Source: Moraxella boevrei DSM 14165
GTDB taxonomy: Bacteria; Pseudomonadota; Gammaproteobacteria; Pseudomonadales; Moraxellaceae
NCBI RefSeq assembly: GCF_000379845.1
Contig: NZ_KB903804.1
Coordinates: 81,983-145,982 of the forward strand
DNA length: 64,000 bases
Direction: 5' to 3'
Under the pieces are notes generated by a model. The model saw only the letters and a list, made by a program, of their open reading frames with translations. It had not been told where the DNA came from and made no database searches. Below are positions 35,761-44,038 of this stretch, in pieces. The position numbers and the translations under genes are program-made. Every line of letters starts with the position of its first letter. Within the stretch, counting starts at the first letter, position 1.

Positions 35761-37228
35761 TTACACCCCCACTGACGAACAACAACAAGCCCTAAGCACC
35801 GCCCTATCTCGCCAATCATTTAAAATCGTGGCATACGCAGGGGCAGGCAAAACCAGCACCCTAAAACTCATCGGCGATAATCTGCGTGGGCGTGGGATGT
35901 ATTTGGCATTTAACAAAACCATTGCCAACGAAGCGTCGCAAAAATTTTCTAGCCATATCAACTGTCGAACCTTTCACTCGCTCGCCTTTCGCCATACCGA
36001 CCGCAATATCACCGCAAAATTACAATTACCCAGATTTTCACCGCAACGCCTTGCCCACGATTTAGGCATTTTGCCCATTCAAGTCAAACGCCACATTGAC
36101 GGTAAAAGCCAATTTGTTACCTTAACGCCTGAACGCCAAGCCAGATTTGTCGCCGATGCCGTGAGTTATTTTTGTAGCACGCACGCCAGCTACCCTGCCC
36201 CACGCCATTTACAACTCCCTGACTGGCTATCAAAAAGCGATGCTGAGAGTTTGCAAGATAGTTTATACCCCTTTGTGGAAAAGCGTTGGCTACAGTCCAT
36301 TGACCCACACCATACTGCAGGGATTGGGCATGATATTTACCTAAAACTTTGGGCTTTATCCAATCCGATAATTCCTGCAGATTTTATTTTATTTGACGAA
36401 GCCCAAGATGCCGACCCACTGATGATGGGCATTTTAAAAAATCAGCCTAGCCAAGTGATTTTTGTCGGCGATGCTCACCAACAAATTTATGAATGGCGTG
36501 GGGCGATTAATGCCATGAAACGCCTACCATTACCACAAACTTTATTAACACAATCGTTTCGTTTTGGTGAAAAAATTGCCGACATTGCCAACGTATTTTT
36601 AACCGCTCTACAAGAACAAGTGCCATTACGTGGCAACCCAAATATCCAATCAACACTGGGCAAAAGTCTAGTAACAGGCAAAAAAGATGCCGTTCTTTGC
36701 CGAACCAATGCCAGTGCCATGATAAAATTGTTAACAGGCTTAAAAATGGGGCATAAAGTCGCCCTGCAAGCGGACACCGAACGACTGCTAAAATTTAGCC
36801 AATCCGCCGAACGCCTAAAAAAAGGACAGCCTGCCTTTGGCGTGCCAGAACTCGCCTACTTTCACAACTGGCGAGAAGTGCAAGACTATGCCGAAACCAA
36901 TGAAGGCAGCGACCTAAAAACCCTTGTCAGGCTCGTGGACGAACACGGTACAGACACGCTAAACCAAGCCATTCACAGCCTAACTACCCCTGCCCAAGCC
37001 GATTATATCATCTCCACCGCCCACAAAGCCAAAGGCTTAGAATGGGGACGCGTGCAGATTGATGACGATTTTTATTATGATGTGAATAACCAAATTGTCA
37101 AAATCAGCCCAGAAGAATTACGCTTGCTCTATGTCGCCTGTACCCGTGCCAAACTTAATTTGGATATGTTTCACATCCAAGACTTGGTAAACGCCTTACA
37201 AAATGGCAATAAAGTGATTTATAATTGA
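35753..37228 (+). CDS. SF1 (UvrD/Fbh1-like) DNA helicase
   Basis: A 491-residue superfamily 1A ATPase. Motif I is AYAGAGKTSTL near residue 29, motif II LFDEAQDADP, motif III VGDAHQQIYEWRGA, motif IV/V LLTQSFRFG and TAHKAKGLEW, and motif VI LRLLYVACTRAKLNL. It lacks the long C-terminal extension of UvrD or Rep and resembles the short Fbh1-like bacterial helicases. Its ATG at 35753 overlaps the VapC stop. The TGA stop shares its last base with the left end of a MITE-like element, so the original C-terminus may have been different. Confidence 0.86.
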   Translation: MTNYTPTDEQQQALSTALSRQSFKIVAYAGAGKTSTLKLIGDNLRGRGMYLAFNKTIANEASQKFSSHINCRTFHSLAFRHTDRNITAKLQLPRFSPQRLAHDLGILPIQVKRHIDGKSQFVTLTPERQARFVADAVSYFCSTHASYPAPRHLQLPDWLSKSDAESLQDSLYPFVEKRWLQSIDPHHTAGIGHDIYLKLWALSNPIIPADFILFDEAQDADPLMMGILKNQPSQVIFVGDAHQQIYEWRGAINAMKRLPLPQTLLTQSFRFGEKIADIANVFLTALQEQVPLRGNPNIQSTLGKSLVTGKKDAVLCRTNASAMIKLLTGLKMGHKVALQADTERLLKFSQSAERLKKGQPAFGVPELAYFHNWREVQDYAETNEGSDLKTLVRLVDEHGTDTLNQAIHSLTTPAQADYIISTAHKAKGLEWGRVQIDDDFYYDVNNQIVKISPEELRLLYVACTRAKLNLDMFHIQDLVNALQNGNKVIYN

Positions 37229-37432
37229 GAACCTGTATTCACAACCTTACGCAACTGAATGCTACTTTGAAGATATAAAACAAAAATTTGCTTTTGCATG
37301 AAAACTGGCTAAATCTTGCTTTTTTGCGTCAAAAACTTGCTTGATAGAATGACTATCAACCTGCGTTTTTTCCTTGAAAAGCCGGCGATTTATCGCATTT
37401 TTTATCGCAAAAACGTTATAAATACAGGTTCT
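37228..37432. mobile_element. 205-bp MITE-like element with terminal inverted repeats
   Basis: AGAACCTGTATT at 37228-37239 and its exact complement AATACAGGTTCT at 37421-37432 bound 181 bp of AT-rich, noncoding DNA. The repeats extend inward to about 21 bp with three mismatches (left continues CACAACCTT, right TATAACGTT in the same sense). No transposase is encoded, so a non-autonomous element mobilised by a transposase elsewhere is likely. No target-site duplication is obvious. It begins at the last base of the helicase stop. Confidence 0.55.
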
Positions 37433-37446
37433 AAAATTTAAACAAT

Positions 37447-37478
37447 AAAAAAAAGCCACTTATGATAAGTGGCTTTTT
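37447..37478 (-). terminator. Terminator of the ancestral tRNA-Ala/tRNA-Glu operon
   Basis: AAAAAGCCACTTAT and ATAAGTGGCTTTTT form a near-perfect hairpin. On the minus strand it is followed by a U run. Before prophage insertion it would have lain a few bases beyond tRNA-Glu, so it is taken as the original operon terminator. Confidence 0.8.
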
Positions 37479-37479
37479 A

Positions 37480-37531
37480 GAATATTGGCGTCCCCACGGG
37501 GATTCGAACCCCGGTTACCGCCGTGAAAGGG
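37480..37531. repeat. Prophage attachment site attL (52-bp core)
   Basis: An exact direct repeat of 45625-45676, covering the 3' 46 bases of tRNA-Glu (CCA end to anticodon loop) plus 6 flanking bases. It marks the left junction, next to the integrase gene. Confidence 0.92.
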
Positions 37532-37551
37532 TGTTTATCTTAAAACATTGT

Positions 37552-38373
37552 TTAATCAAAATTCGGCAACAATGCAACAACGTTGCTCAAACTATTGGGC
37601 GACAAATGGGCGTATTTTTGCGTTATCCTGGTATCAGAATGCCCGAGCAGTTGCGATATATGATAAATTGGAACACCCTGCGACACTAAAAGACTTGCGA
37701 AAGTGTGGCGTAAGTCATGAATACGGCATTTAAATTCTAGCTTGTCAAGCGTGGCTATCCAAGCCTTTCTAAATGTTTTGTAGTGGCTTTCTGTTTTGGG
37801 ATTGTAAAAAACAAATTCGTTTTGTTTGTCTAAATTATTTAACAAGTTAAAAGCGGTATTATTTAAGGGCTTGTAAATTGTCTTTTTATTCTTTGATAAA
37901 GAATTTCTGATTATTATAAACTTTCTATCCAAATCAACATTATCCCATGTAAGGGTTAATAATTCGCTTGAACGGCAACCAGTATTTAGCAACAATGCAA
38001 CATAGACATAAAAAAGCGGGTTGGGGTATAGCTTACATTTACCCAATAACTGCTTACATTGATTTTCGGTTAAATAGGTTGGGATAAAATCCGATTCAAA
38101 CAAATTAAACCCGTTAAATGGGTTATGATAGTTTGTTTCATGGTGCAAATTGTAGTAGTTTATTGCGGAGCGGATAACGGTTAATTCTCGATTGATTGTG
38201 GCATTTTTCACCCCGTCAAGCGTTCGTAGTGTGCAATACTCGTGGATATGCTCAATTTTGATTTTGTCTAGCTTTTCAAAATAGGACAGGTTATAAAACT
38301 TGTCGGCATAGTCATGTTTTGATTGATAAAGCCCATGGGCTTGGTAAAACGCTAAAATTTGTTGGTACAACAT
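37552..38373 (-). CDS. Tyrosine-family site-specific integrase
   Basis: A 273-residue recombinase for integration and excision at tRNA-Glu. It has an N-terminal SAM-like core-binding domain (residues 1-90) and a catalytic domain with LLLNTGCRSSELLTLTW (first arginine), the HDLRHTFASLLVSQG box, LLGHSDTRITQKYAHL with the GHS histidine and catalytic tyrosine. Many filamentous phages instead borrow host XerCD at dif, so carrying an integrase places this phage in the integrase-bearing group. It lies next to attL, as expected, 45 bp downstream of the zot-like gene. Confidence 0.93.
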   Translation of the reverse strand: MLYQQILAFYQAHGLYQSKHDYADKFYNLSYFEKLDKIKIEHIHEYCTLRTLDGVKNATINRELTVIRSAINYYNLHHETNYHNPFNGFNLFESDFIPTYLTENQCKQLLGKCKLYPNPLFYVYVALLLNTGCRSSELLTLTWDNVDLDRKFIIIRNSLSKNKKTIYKPLNNTAFNLLNNLDKQNEFVFYNPKTESHYKTFRKAWIATLDKLEFKCRIHDLRHTFASLLVSQGVPIYHISQLLGHSDTRITQKYAHLSPNSLSNVVALLPNFD

Positions 38374-38418
38374 AATTTTTACTCTAATTGCTGGGCGATG
38401 TTACCCAACAACAGAATA

Positions 38419-39669
38419 TTAAGCCGTTGGCATTGTTTGGATAGTTGGTTGATGTGGCTTTTGATAAAGTGACTTTTGACCCGTGGCATACTGCTTGCAC
38501 TCATCAAAAGACAAATCAAGGACTAAACCATCCACATTATAAGCGGTGCATTTATCACCAAATAGCACAACATTAACCGGCATTTTGGCTATTTTATCTT
38601 GTTGCTTTAATTGCTCAATCTGATTTTTTAATTGTAATTCTTGTAATTGTGCGTTTAATTGATCAATTTTTGTTTGAGTGTCTGAAACAGCTGAAGCCGT
38701 CGGCATTGGTACAGACGCATGGGCTAATTCTGTTGTTTTGGCTTTTTCATGTTGACCGCCTACCAAACTAGACTTTTTTGCCATTCCAATCTGTTTAAAG
38801 ATGATGTAAAAACAAATGATTAGAAATACCACCAAAGCAACAATCATTTTATAAGGAACTCGCTTTTGATGTGTGTTAATCGTAGTTGATTTATATAGCT
38901 TAAAAATATATTTAGGGGGTGTAAAATCAAACTTTCTTTCACAATTAATCTTATTAACCATTGTGTTGGGATAATCACGGGTTGAACCCCATTGGTAAAC
39001 CTTGGTTTTCCAACCATATGGTTTTGTTAAGTGGTAATGAATACCAATCAACACTTTAATTGTTGGGTGTAATAAAACGGGGGCTTGTGTCAAAAAATAA
39101 AAATCAAAACCCCGATGACGGTGAATTGTCAAATCTTGAACAACTTTGTTATTTCTATCTTTTAAATTATCATAAGGCTCAACAAGTTGAACTTCATCAA
39201 TAACAATAATTGAACCGTCGGGACAGTCCCGCCAATCATAAATATTGTCACGGACAAAATCAATTTTTAGATTATTAATATTAGTGTAAATTGTGCGAAC
39301 GGGGGAAAGAGCTACAAAGCCTTTTATAGATTCACGTTCAGAAATACGTTCCAAAATCGCATTATATTCATTTGCACGTTTAAAATAATCATCTGGACGT
39401 AACTCTTCAAAGTCTTGAGTAAACATTGAAAAATAATCATTATCAAGTGGTTGAAGGTGTTTTTTTAAAGTATGACCGCTCCCCGTTTCATATTCTAAAT
39501 AAGTGAAATCGTTTTGTAATTGATTGTTATCTATGATTTTTTTATTTTCTAAAAAAAATTGTTTATTTTTGGCTAAGTTAACTTTGTTTTGCTTTTCTAC
39601 TTTATCCAACGTTGTAACTACAAATGCAGTCTTGCCCGTGCCTGGTGTGCCTGTGACTAGATGTAACAT
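38419..39669 (-). CDS. Zot/pI-like phage assembly ATPase
   Basis: A 416-residue inner-membrane ATPase that drives extrusion of filamentous phage. Walker A GTPGTGKT is at 7-14, Walker B is SIIVIDEVQ, and a single transmembrane segment is near 275-295 (MIVALVVFLIICFYIIF). The periplasmic C-terminal part has a coiled-coil-like Gln/Leu stretch and two cysteines (DKCTA, DECKQ). The Zot name comes from the CTX phage homologue; nothing here shows toxin activity. It starts 74 bp after the DUF2523 gene. Confidence 0.93.
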   Translation of the reverse strand: MLHLVTGTPGTGKTAFVVTTLDKVEKQNKVNLAKNKQFFLENKKIIDNNQLQNDFTYLEYETGSGHTLKKHLQPLDNDYFSMFTQDFEELRPDDYFKRANEYNAILERISERESIKGFVALSPVRTIYTNINNLKIDFVRDNIYDWRDCPDGSIIVIDEVQLVEPYDNLKDRNNKVVQDLTIHRHRGFDFYFLTQAPVLLHPTIKVLIGIHYHLTKPYGWKTKVYQWGSTRDYPNTMVNKINCERKFDFTPPKYIFKLYKSTTINTHQKRVPYKMIVALVVFLIICFYIIFKQIGMAKKSSLVGGQHEKAKTTELAHASVPMPTASAVSDTQTKIDQLNAQLQELQLKNQIEQLKQQDKIAKMPVNVVLFGDKCTAYNVDGLVLDLSFDECKQYATGQKSLYQKPHQPTIQTMPTA

Positions 39670-39743
39670 GATTTTTCCCGTAACTTTTTTTTGAGGGGGC
39701 TCAATCGTCGAAGCTCCTCATTCGCCCCCCGTTGGTTAAGTTT

Positions 39744-40019
39744 TTATTTGATTTTCTGCAATGATAATTTTGTGGCATTTTGAACGGCACGGGCAATAAT
39801 TGCACCCAATACAATGCTAAAAGCATAATCAAGCCCCATTAAATGGGCTAAGCCCAATAATTCTATTGATACATAATTAAATGACGAGCGAAAAGTATCA
39901 ATAGCGGTATTCACCGCGGTTAATGTTATTGCAGTTGTACCAAGCGTTAAACCCGCTCCAGTTAACATGTCTTTTAGCAAACCTTTGTTTGCTGATTTTA
40001 AAATACTAATTAGACTCAT
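39744..40019 (-). CDS. DUF2523 minor coat protein (pVI-like)
   Basis: A 91-residue membrane protein with three hydrophobic stretches (about 20-40, 50-60 and 65-82). Size, hydrophobicity and position between the adsorption protein and Zot match DUF2523 proteins, thought to be the pVI equivalents at the virion tip. Its ATG overlaps the end of the TspB-like gene by 14 bp. Confidence 0.8.
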   Translation of the reverse strand: MSLISILKSANKGLLKDMLTGAGLTLGTTAITLTAVNTAIDTFRSSFNYVSIELLGLAHLMGLDYAFSIVLGAIIARAVQNATKLSLQKIK

Positions 40020-41319
40020 TACGCCCCGCTAATATCATGATTGCTTGATAGCTTGCCATTGCTATTAAAATCGGTTTAACAAATGTTGATAAATTCCAAC
40101 AAATTTTTGCCCAGTCCATTAAGGTGAAACTAATATTTTGACCAAATAAATTACCGCTAATTTCAACATTGGCAGGGCAAGAACCACCAAAATTAATATT
40201 GGTGTTTGGTGTCGGTAATGGGTTGTTATTTATCGGAATGTCATTGTCAGTGTTTTTATTATCAGCGTTTTTATTATCACCCGTCAAAAAATCTCGCATA
40301 AATTTAAAAAAGCTTTGCTCTTCTTCTAATTGTTTTTTTGTCGTTTTGTCTATTTCTTTTGTGTTTTTTTCAGTTTTATTAGTATTTTCTGAAGTTTCTT
40401 TTGTGTTTTTTTCGGTATTGAGCCAAGCAGGACAAATGCCAGTCCACGCACAGAAAGCAGGAAGTTCAAACGGTTGTGATTCGGCTTTTGGGTCTGTTTT
40501 TGGGTCTTTTTGGGGTGCAGTTTCAGGGTCTATTTCAGGTGTGGTTTCAGGGTCTTTTGCTGGGTCATTTTTTGGTTTAGCCGCTGCTTCTAACTCTTTA
40601 TCAAGTTCGCCTTTTTTTGCCATGTCTGCTACTGTATCTACTACTGCTTGCTGTGCTTCAGCAACACCATTTTCGGCTTGTCTTTTGATTTCTTCGGCAA
40701 TCTCTTCAAGCTGTACAGAATCGGTAGCAACACAAGAGATTGAATATTGATAATTGCCACCGCTTTTTAAATCAATAATTAAACTAACTTTGTCTTTATC
40801 ACCCTGAAAAAAACGGTGATTTGAATAATTTTTACCAGCACTTTGTAAATAACCATCTACTCTAGATTTAAAATCAGAATTTTTACAAATTGGATTTATT
40901 TCTTCGCCAGGGTTTGCCTGAGATTGATTAATAATAACAGCGTTATTTGCAGGGTCTAAAACCCAATCAACACCTTCGCCAAACATTTCAGCGATTGCTA
41001 AAGCAATTGCAAGATTGTTATAACCCTTTGCCAATCTTAATGCAAGTTTGCCCGCCGTCGGCAATTTGTGTATTAACGATGTGAAATTTCCGCCAATCTT
41101 CGTTACTTTTACGCCTTTGCCTTTTTCGTATTTGCCGACATTGGGCTTGGCTTTTTTAAAGTCGTCATCATTTGCTGCGCGAGTTGGACGAGAATCAGGA
41201 TTATTAACGTCATTAGCTGAAGTTGCAGGGTCAATGGGTGTAGGCTTTCTGACAGCTTCAGCATGAACTGCACTGCTTAGCGTTAAGCTAATCAATATAC
41301 TTGCAATAATCTTCTTCAT
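40006..41319 (-). CDS. TspB-like adsorption/minor coat protein (pIII-like)
   Basis: A 437-residue exported protein. Signal peptide MKKIIASILISLTLSSAVHA, then a mixed domain with cysteines (INPICKNSDF, YSISCVAT), an Asp/Pro/Thr-repeat spacer near 255-285 (PETTPEIDPETAPQKDP), PAFCAWTGICPAWLN, a Lys/Thr/Asn-rich linker, and a C-terminal membrane anchor near 410-430. This arrangement matches TspB/pIII proteins of Neisseria and related filamentous phages, which mediate host attachment and virion release. Its ATG overlaps the 29-codon gene by 4 bp (ATGA). Confidence 0.86.
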   Translation of the reverse strand: MKKIIASILISLTLSSAVHAEAVRKPTPIDPATSANDVNNPDSRPTRAANDDDFKKAKPNVGKYEKGKGVKVTKIGGNFTSLIHKLPTAGKLALRLAKGYNNLAIALAIAEMFGEGVDWVLDPANNAVIINQSQANPGEEINPICKNSDFKSRVDGYLQSAGKNYSNHRFFQGDKDKVSLIIDLKSGGNYQYSISCVATDSVQLEEIAEEIKRQAENGVAEAQQAVVDTVADMAKKGELDKELEAAAKPKNDPAKDPETTPEIDPETAPQKDPKTDPKAESQPFELPAFCAWTGICPAWLNTEKNTKETSENTNKTEKNTKEIDKTTKKQLEEEQSFFKFMRDFLTGDNKNADNKNTDNDIPINNNPLPTPNTNINFGGSCPANVEISGNLFGQNISFTLMDWAKICWNLSTFVKPILIAMASYQAIMILAGRNESN

Positions 41320-41405
41320 AACGCACCCAAAAATACCGTTATCACGTCATACCAAAATATTATCGCAGGTATCACAATAAATAGATAAAATAGTAAAGTT
41401 TTCAT
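41316..41405 (-). CDS. 29-residue phage membrane peptide (candidate pVII/pIX-like)
   Basis: An ATG-started frame of 29 codons, MKTLLFYLFIVIPAIIFWYD and a short hydrophobic end. It overlaps the TspB-like start by 4 bp and begins 1 bp after the 27-codon gene stop, so it is tightly packed in the coat operon. Size, hydrophobicity and place match the tiny minor coat proteins of filamentous phages. Confidence 0.6.
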   Translation of the reverse strand: MKTLLFYLFIVIPAIIFWYDVITVFLGAL

Positions 41406-41406
41406 A

Positions 41407-41490
41407 TCATTTAAACACGTTGATTAATACAATAAATGCAAAACATAATAATAAAATCGGTATCCAATACAATATGCTTTCTTGTGGCAT
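41407..41490 (-). CDS. 27-residue phage membrane peptide (candidate pVII/pIX-like)
   Basis: A frame of 27 codons (MPQESILYWIPILLLCFAFI then VLINVFK) with a strong AAGGAG 8 bp before its ATG. A single membrane segment with a lysine at the end fits a minor coat protein. It lies between the pVIII terminator and the 29-codon gene. Confidence 0.62.
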   Translation of the reverse strand: MPQESILYWIPILLLCFAFIVLINVFK

Positions 41491-41505
41491 TTTCTTAACT
41501 CCTTA

Positions 41506-41539
41506 AAAATTAACCCCACGGTAAAGCAGGGTTAATTTT
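41506..41539 (-). terminator. Terminator downstream of the major coat gene
   Basis: AAAATTAACCC and GGGTTAATTTT form an 11-bp stem around a 12-nt loop, followed by T residues on the minus strand. A terminator just after gene VIII is a known feature of Ff-type phages, where it keeps coat-protein message abundant. Confidence 0.75.
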
Positions 41540-41558
41540 GTGTTTGGTGAAACAAAAA

Positions 41559-41819
41559 TTAGGCTGAATTTGCACCACGTTTCAAGTAACGGAAACCAGC
41601 AAAAATACCTAACAAAATAGCACCAGCGGAAAATAAAGAAATTACAAGAGCTTTTACAGCTTCAATTTCTTGCGATAAACCCGATCCGATTGTGGCAATT
41701 TCGGCGGCATTGGCTTGGCTGATTGCCATTGATGATAAAGCAACTGCAACACCATATTTTACAGCTTGATTAATGCGTTTTTTTGATTGTACGCTAACAA
41801 CTTGATTTTGCTTATCCAT
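41559..41819 (-). CDS. Major coat protein (pVIII-like)
   Basis: An 86-residue precursor. The signal peptide is long and basic (KKRINQAVKYGVAVALSSMA), with cleavage after ANA. The 48-residue mature form has an acidic start (AEIATIGSGLSQEIEAVK), a membrane helix (ALVISLFSAGAILLGIFAGF), and a basic tail (RYLKRGANSA), exactly the layout of filamentous phage coat proteins. It lies just upstream of the terminator. The ribosome binding site AGGAGTTTATCCC precedes the start. Confidence 0.92.
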   Translation of the reverse strand: MDKQNQVVSVQSKKRINQAVKYGVAVALSSMAISQANAAEIATIGSGLSQEIEAVKALVISLFSAGAILLGIFAGFRYLKRGANSA

Positions 41820-41836
41820 GGGATAAACTCCTATTT

Positions 41837-42070
41837 TTACATTGATTTAACCGCTTTTGCCAGTATGACAAATGCCAAAATAACGACAAAAACAGCACTT
41901 AACGAGGCGGAAATTTGAACCATATCAGATTTTGTTATTGCTAAATCCTGGATAAATGATTTTTGTTCCACCCATTTTTTACAAGTAACCACGTTTTGCA
42001 TGTCACCGCCCACAAAGCCATCACCGTCAGATGAATAAATTTGTTGCAATTCTTCACAAACGTATGTCAC
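41837..42070 (-). CDS. Phage membrane protein, 77 residues, unknown
   Basis: An N-terminal half with two cysteines (VCEEL, VTCKKW) and a C-terminal membrane segment (ISASLSAVFVVILAFVILA) with a lysine-containing end. Its position directly before pVIII, together with size, suggests a structural or minor coat protein of the virion. No family is recognised. Confidence 0.68.
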   Translation of the reverse strand: MTYVCEELQQIYSSDGDGFVGGDMQNVVTCKKWVEQKSFIQDLAITKSDMVQISASLSAVFVVILAFVILAKAVKSM

Positions 42071-42085
42071 TAGTAAAATCCTTTA

Positions 42086-42409
42086 TTAAATTTTTGGGGC
42101 TTGCTTTGCCGCTGGGACAATGTCAATAACTACCAACACGGCAGTTTTACCGCTCGTTTGGTTTTCCCATGTTATTTCAGCTTCAAATTCTTTGTTTGCT
42201 TGTAAAATTTGCGGGTATTTAGCAACAAAATCATTGTAGTTTTGGCTAGTCCCCCAATTGTATTGCGGACTTGGAATGCCAAAGCCTTCTTTGTTGCTTG
42301 TTAATGGTGTGTCAATATGAACCTTTGTGCTGTCATATTCGCGACCATTTTCCATTTGACCCTTTGAAGGGTACATTGAACGAACATAAGTTACTGATTT
42401 CATTTGCAT
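42086..42409 (-). CDS. Putative single-stranded-DNA-binding protein (pV-like)
   Basis: A 107-residue soluble protein rich in predicted strand (AEITWENQTSGKTAVLVVIDIV), lying directly after the replication initiator. In filamentous phages this place is usually held by the ssDNA-binding protein that coats new plus strands. The sequence alone does not prove it. Confidence 0.55.
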   Translation of the reverse strand: MQMKSVTYVRSMYPSKGQMENGREYDSTKVHIDTPLTSNKEGFGIPSPQYNWGTSQNYNDFVAKYPQILQANKEFEAEITWENQTSGKTAVLVVIDIVPAAKQAPKI

Positions 42410-42437
42410 AGTTTTTTACCTTTAATAGCAGGCATTT

Positions 42438-43673
42438 TTAAAAAGTCGGTTGCCTAGTTTCCGCTATCCCACGTTGGGGAATATGTTTAAGCGTGATTAC
42501 GTCATCACCAAACGGGATATCTAACAAATAATCGTCAGTCGATTGGTTTTGCTCGTCAAAGTAACGACGCATAATAATCGGCATATCGTGTCGGACTGTT
42601 TCAAGAGTTTTTAGACGTTTTGGGTAATAGCCTTTTTTATCACTTACCAACATATCTAAAATTTCTGTATCTGTGAAAAAGTCGCGATATACACGCAAAT
42701 ACTTGCCAAACTGATGTTTAACAATCTGTTTGGACTTGTCAAAGCTGATTTTGCTTTCTTTTTTAATTAGCTCAATGCGTGTTTTTTTTACGTTAACATT
42801 GCCCGCTAACTCAAGTAATTCAGCACAATAAGGGTAACAGCCTTTAAATACGCTTGTTGGATTGGTTAACACTTCCAGGGGGATTAGGCGGTTTTTGTTG
42901 CTTAATTCTACTTCATGACGGAACCAAAAACTTTCGGAATCGCCCAATTGTTTACCTTTTTCATATCCACGGTAAAGTTTACCGCCTTCACGGGTGCCAA
43001 CTTGCAAGGTGCGACCTTTGCCCGTGTGTCTTTTCCAGTCGCCCAGGTGCTGAACTTGTGGCTTTTTGTTGGTTAGACAAAATTTATCGTGTGTGTCTGC
43101 TTCATCGGCTAATTGGGCTGATGAATAAAGACCGTCAAAGTCATCAAGTGCTAAGTCAACCCGAGTTATTCGGGGATTTATGGTTAATTGGGTTAAATAG
43201 CCGTATAGCATACCTTCCCAACAGTCGGGCATACAGTGACAGCCCGCACCGTATAGCATGATTAATACTGTGTCTGATTTTGCATGGCCTAAACATATTA
43301 AGCCTAGGGGCTGATTGTAATCGCCAATGCGATAGGCGTATCTGTAAAAGTTTGCACCTTTTCCCGTGTATTCTATTTCGGTGTAGCGTTCACCAAACAT
43401 CATACCCAAAACAAAGGCGACTTCTGACGCTGTGTCATAGGCTATTAATTCTTTGTCTTTTTCTGTTAATAATGGGTTGTTTAGTTTTTCTTTTAATTCT
43501 TTGTCATAAGTGCCACCGTCAACAACAAAGTTTAATGCGTCAATAACCACGGATTGACCACTTACTGGCATTCTTACCGTTTCTTCAACTATTTTTCCGT
43601 TGTGCATAACTATCTTTGTTAGTTGGGCTGATAGTTTTTGATACGTCGGCAAATCAAAACTGTTATTAGTCAT
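42438..43673 (-). CDS. Phage replication initiation protein (Rep_trans/RstA-like)
   Basis: A 411-residue rolling-circle initiator. TINPRITRVDLALDDFDG holds the metal-binding aspartates, and GRTLQVGTREGGKLYRGYEKG plus FWFRHEVELSNKNRLIPLEVL are the characteristic Rep_trans blocks shared with RstA of CTX phage and related initiators. It would nick the double-strand origin to begin plus-strand synthesis. GC-rich hairpins at 43690-43730 lie immediately upstream. Confidence 0.9.
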   Translation of the reverse strand: MTNNSFDLPTYQKLSAQLTKIVMHNGKIVEETVRMPVSGQSVVIDALNFVVDGGTYDKELKEKLNNPLLTEKDKELIAYDTASEVAFVLGMMFGERYTEIEYTGKGANFYRYAYRIGDYNQPLGLICLGHAKSDTVLIMLYGAGCHCMPDCWEGMLYGYLTQLTINPRITRVDLALDDFDGLYSSAQLADEADTHDKFCLTNKKPQVQHLGDWKRHTGKGRTLQVGTREGGKLYRGYEKGKQLGDSESFWFRHEVELSNKNRLIPLEVLTNPTSVFKGCYPYCAELLELAGNVNVKKTRIELIKKESKISFDKSKQIVKHQFGKYLRVYRDFFTDTEILDMLVSDKKGYYPKRLKTLETVRHDMPIIMRRYFDEQNQSTDDYLLDIPFGDDVITLKHIPQRGIAETRQPTF

Positions 43674-43689
43674 GGTTTATCTCTTTCGT

Positions 43690-43730
43690 AACCCCTGTGT
43701 TACTAACTAGGGGTTTGGGGTTATACCCCC
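43690..43730. other. GC-rich double hairpin upstream of the replication initiator gene
   Basis: AACCCCT (43690-43696) pairs with AGGGGTT (43709-43715), followed by GGGG-TTATA-CCCC (43717-43729). Both lie in the leader of the replication gene. They may be part of the nick site, a transcription signal or a packaging hairpin; sequence cannot decide. Confidence 0.5.
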
Positions 43731-43760
43731 GTTATTTACGTTCTATCGGAATTTTGTTGA

Positions 43761-44012
43761 TTAATAGTGTTTTAACATCTCTTGGTTTTCGTCAAGTATT
43801 TGGCGGTGATAAAAAGCGATTGCGTCAATTGATTTTTTGTCAATTTTGTTTTCTTTTGCTAAGTCCAATAAGTAGCTTAATGCTTGTTCGCTTTCGTCTG
43901 CTACACAGCCGTTTGAGATTACAGGGATTGCTTTTTCAAACGCCAGTCTTGATACTAAGGCGATTGCGTCGTTTTTAAATTCGCTTTCTGTGTTGAATAC
44001 TAAGATTGACAT
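43761..44012 (-). CDS. Phage protein of 83 residues, unknown
   Basis: A soluble helical protein (EFKNDAIALVSRLAFEKAIP, ALSYLLDLAKENKIDKKS). It lies between the hairpin region and the replication gene. The ribosome binding site AAAGGTAAAAAACA precedes the ATG. No family recognised. Confidence 0.65.
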   Translation of the reverse strand: MSILVFNTESEFKNDAIALVSRLAFEKAIPVISNGCVADESEQALSYLLDLAKENKIDKKSIDAIAFYHRQILDENQEMLKHY

Positions 44013-44038
44013 TGTTTTTTACCTTTTGTTTTTCACTT

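Noticed and set aside
38419..39669. Zonula occludens toxin as virulence factor
   Set aside because: Walker motifs, one membrane segment and phage context indicate the morphogenesis ATPase; toxin activity cannot be read from this sequence.
40169..40750. 193-codon open frame antisense to the TspB-like gene
   Set aside because: It is the reverse complement of a low-complexity Asp/Pro/Thr region and has no family features.
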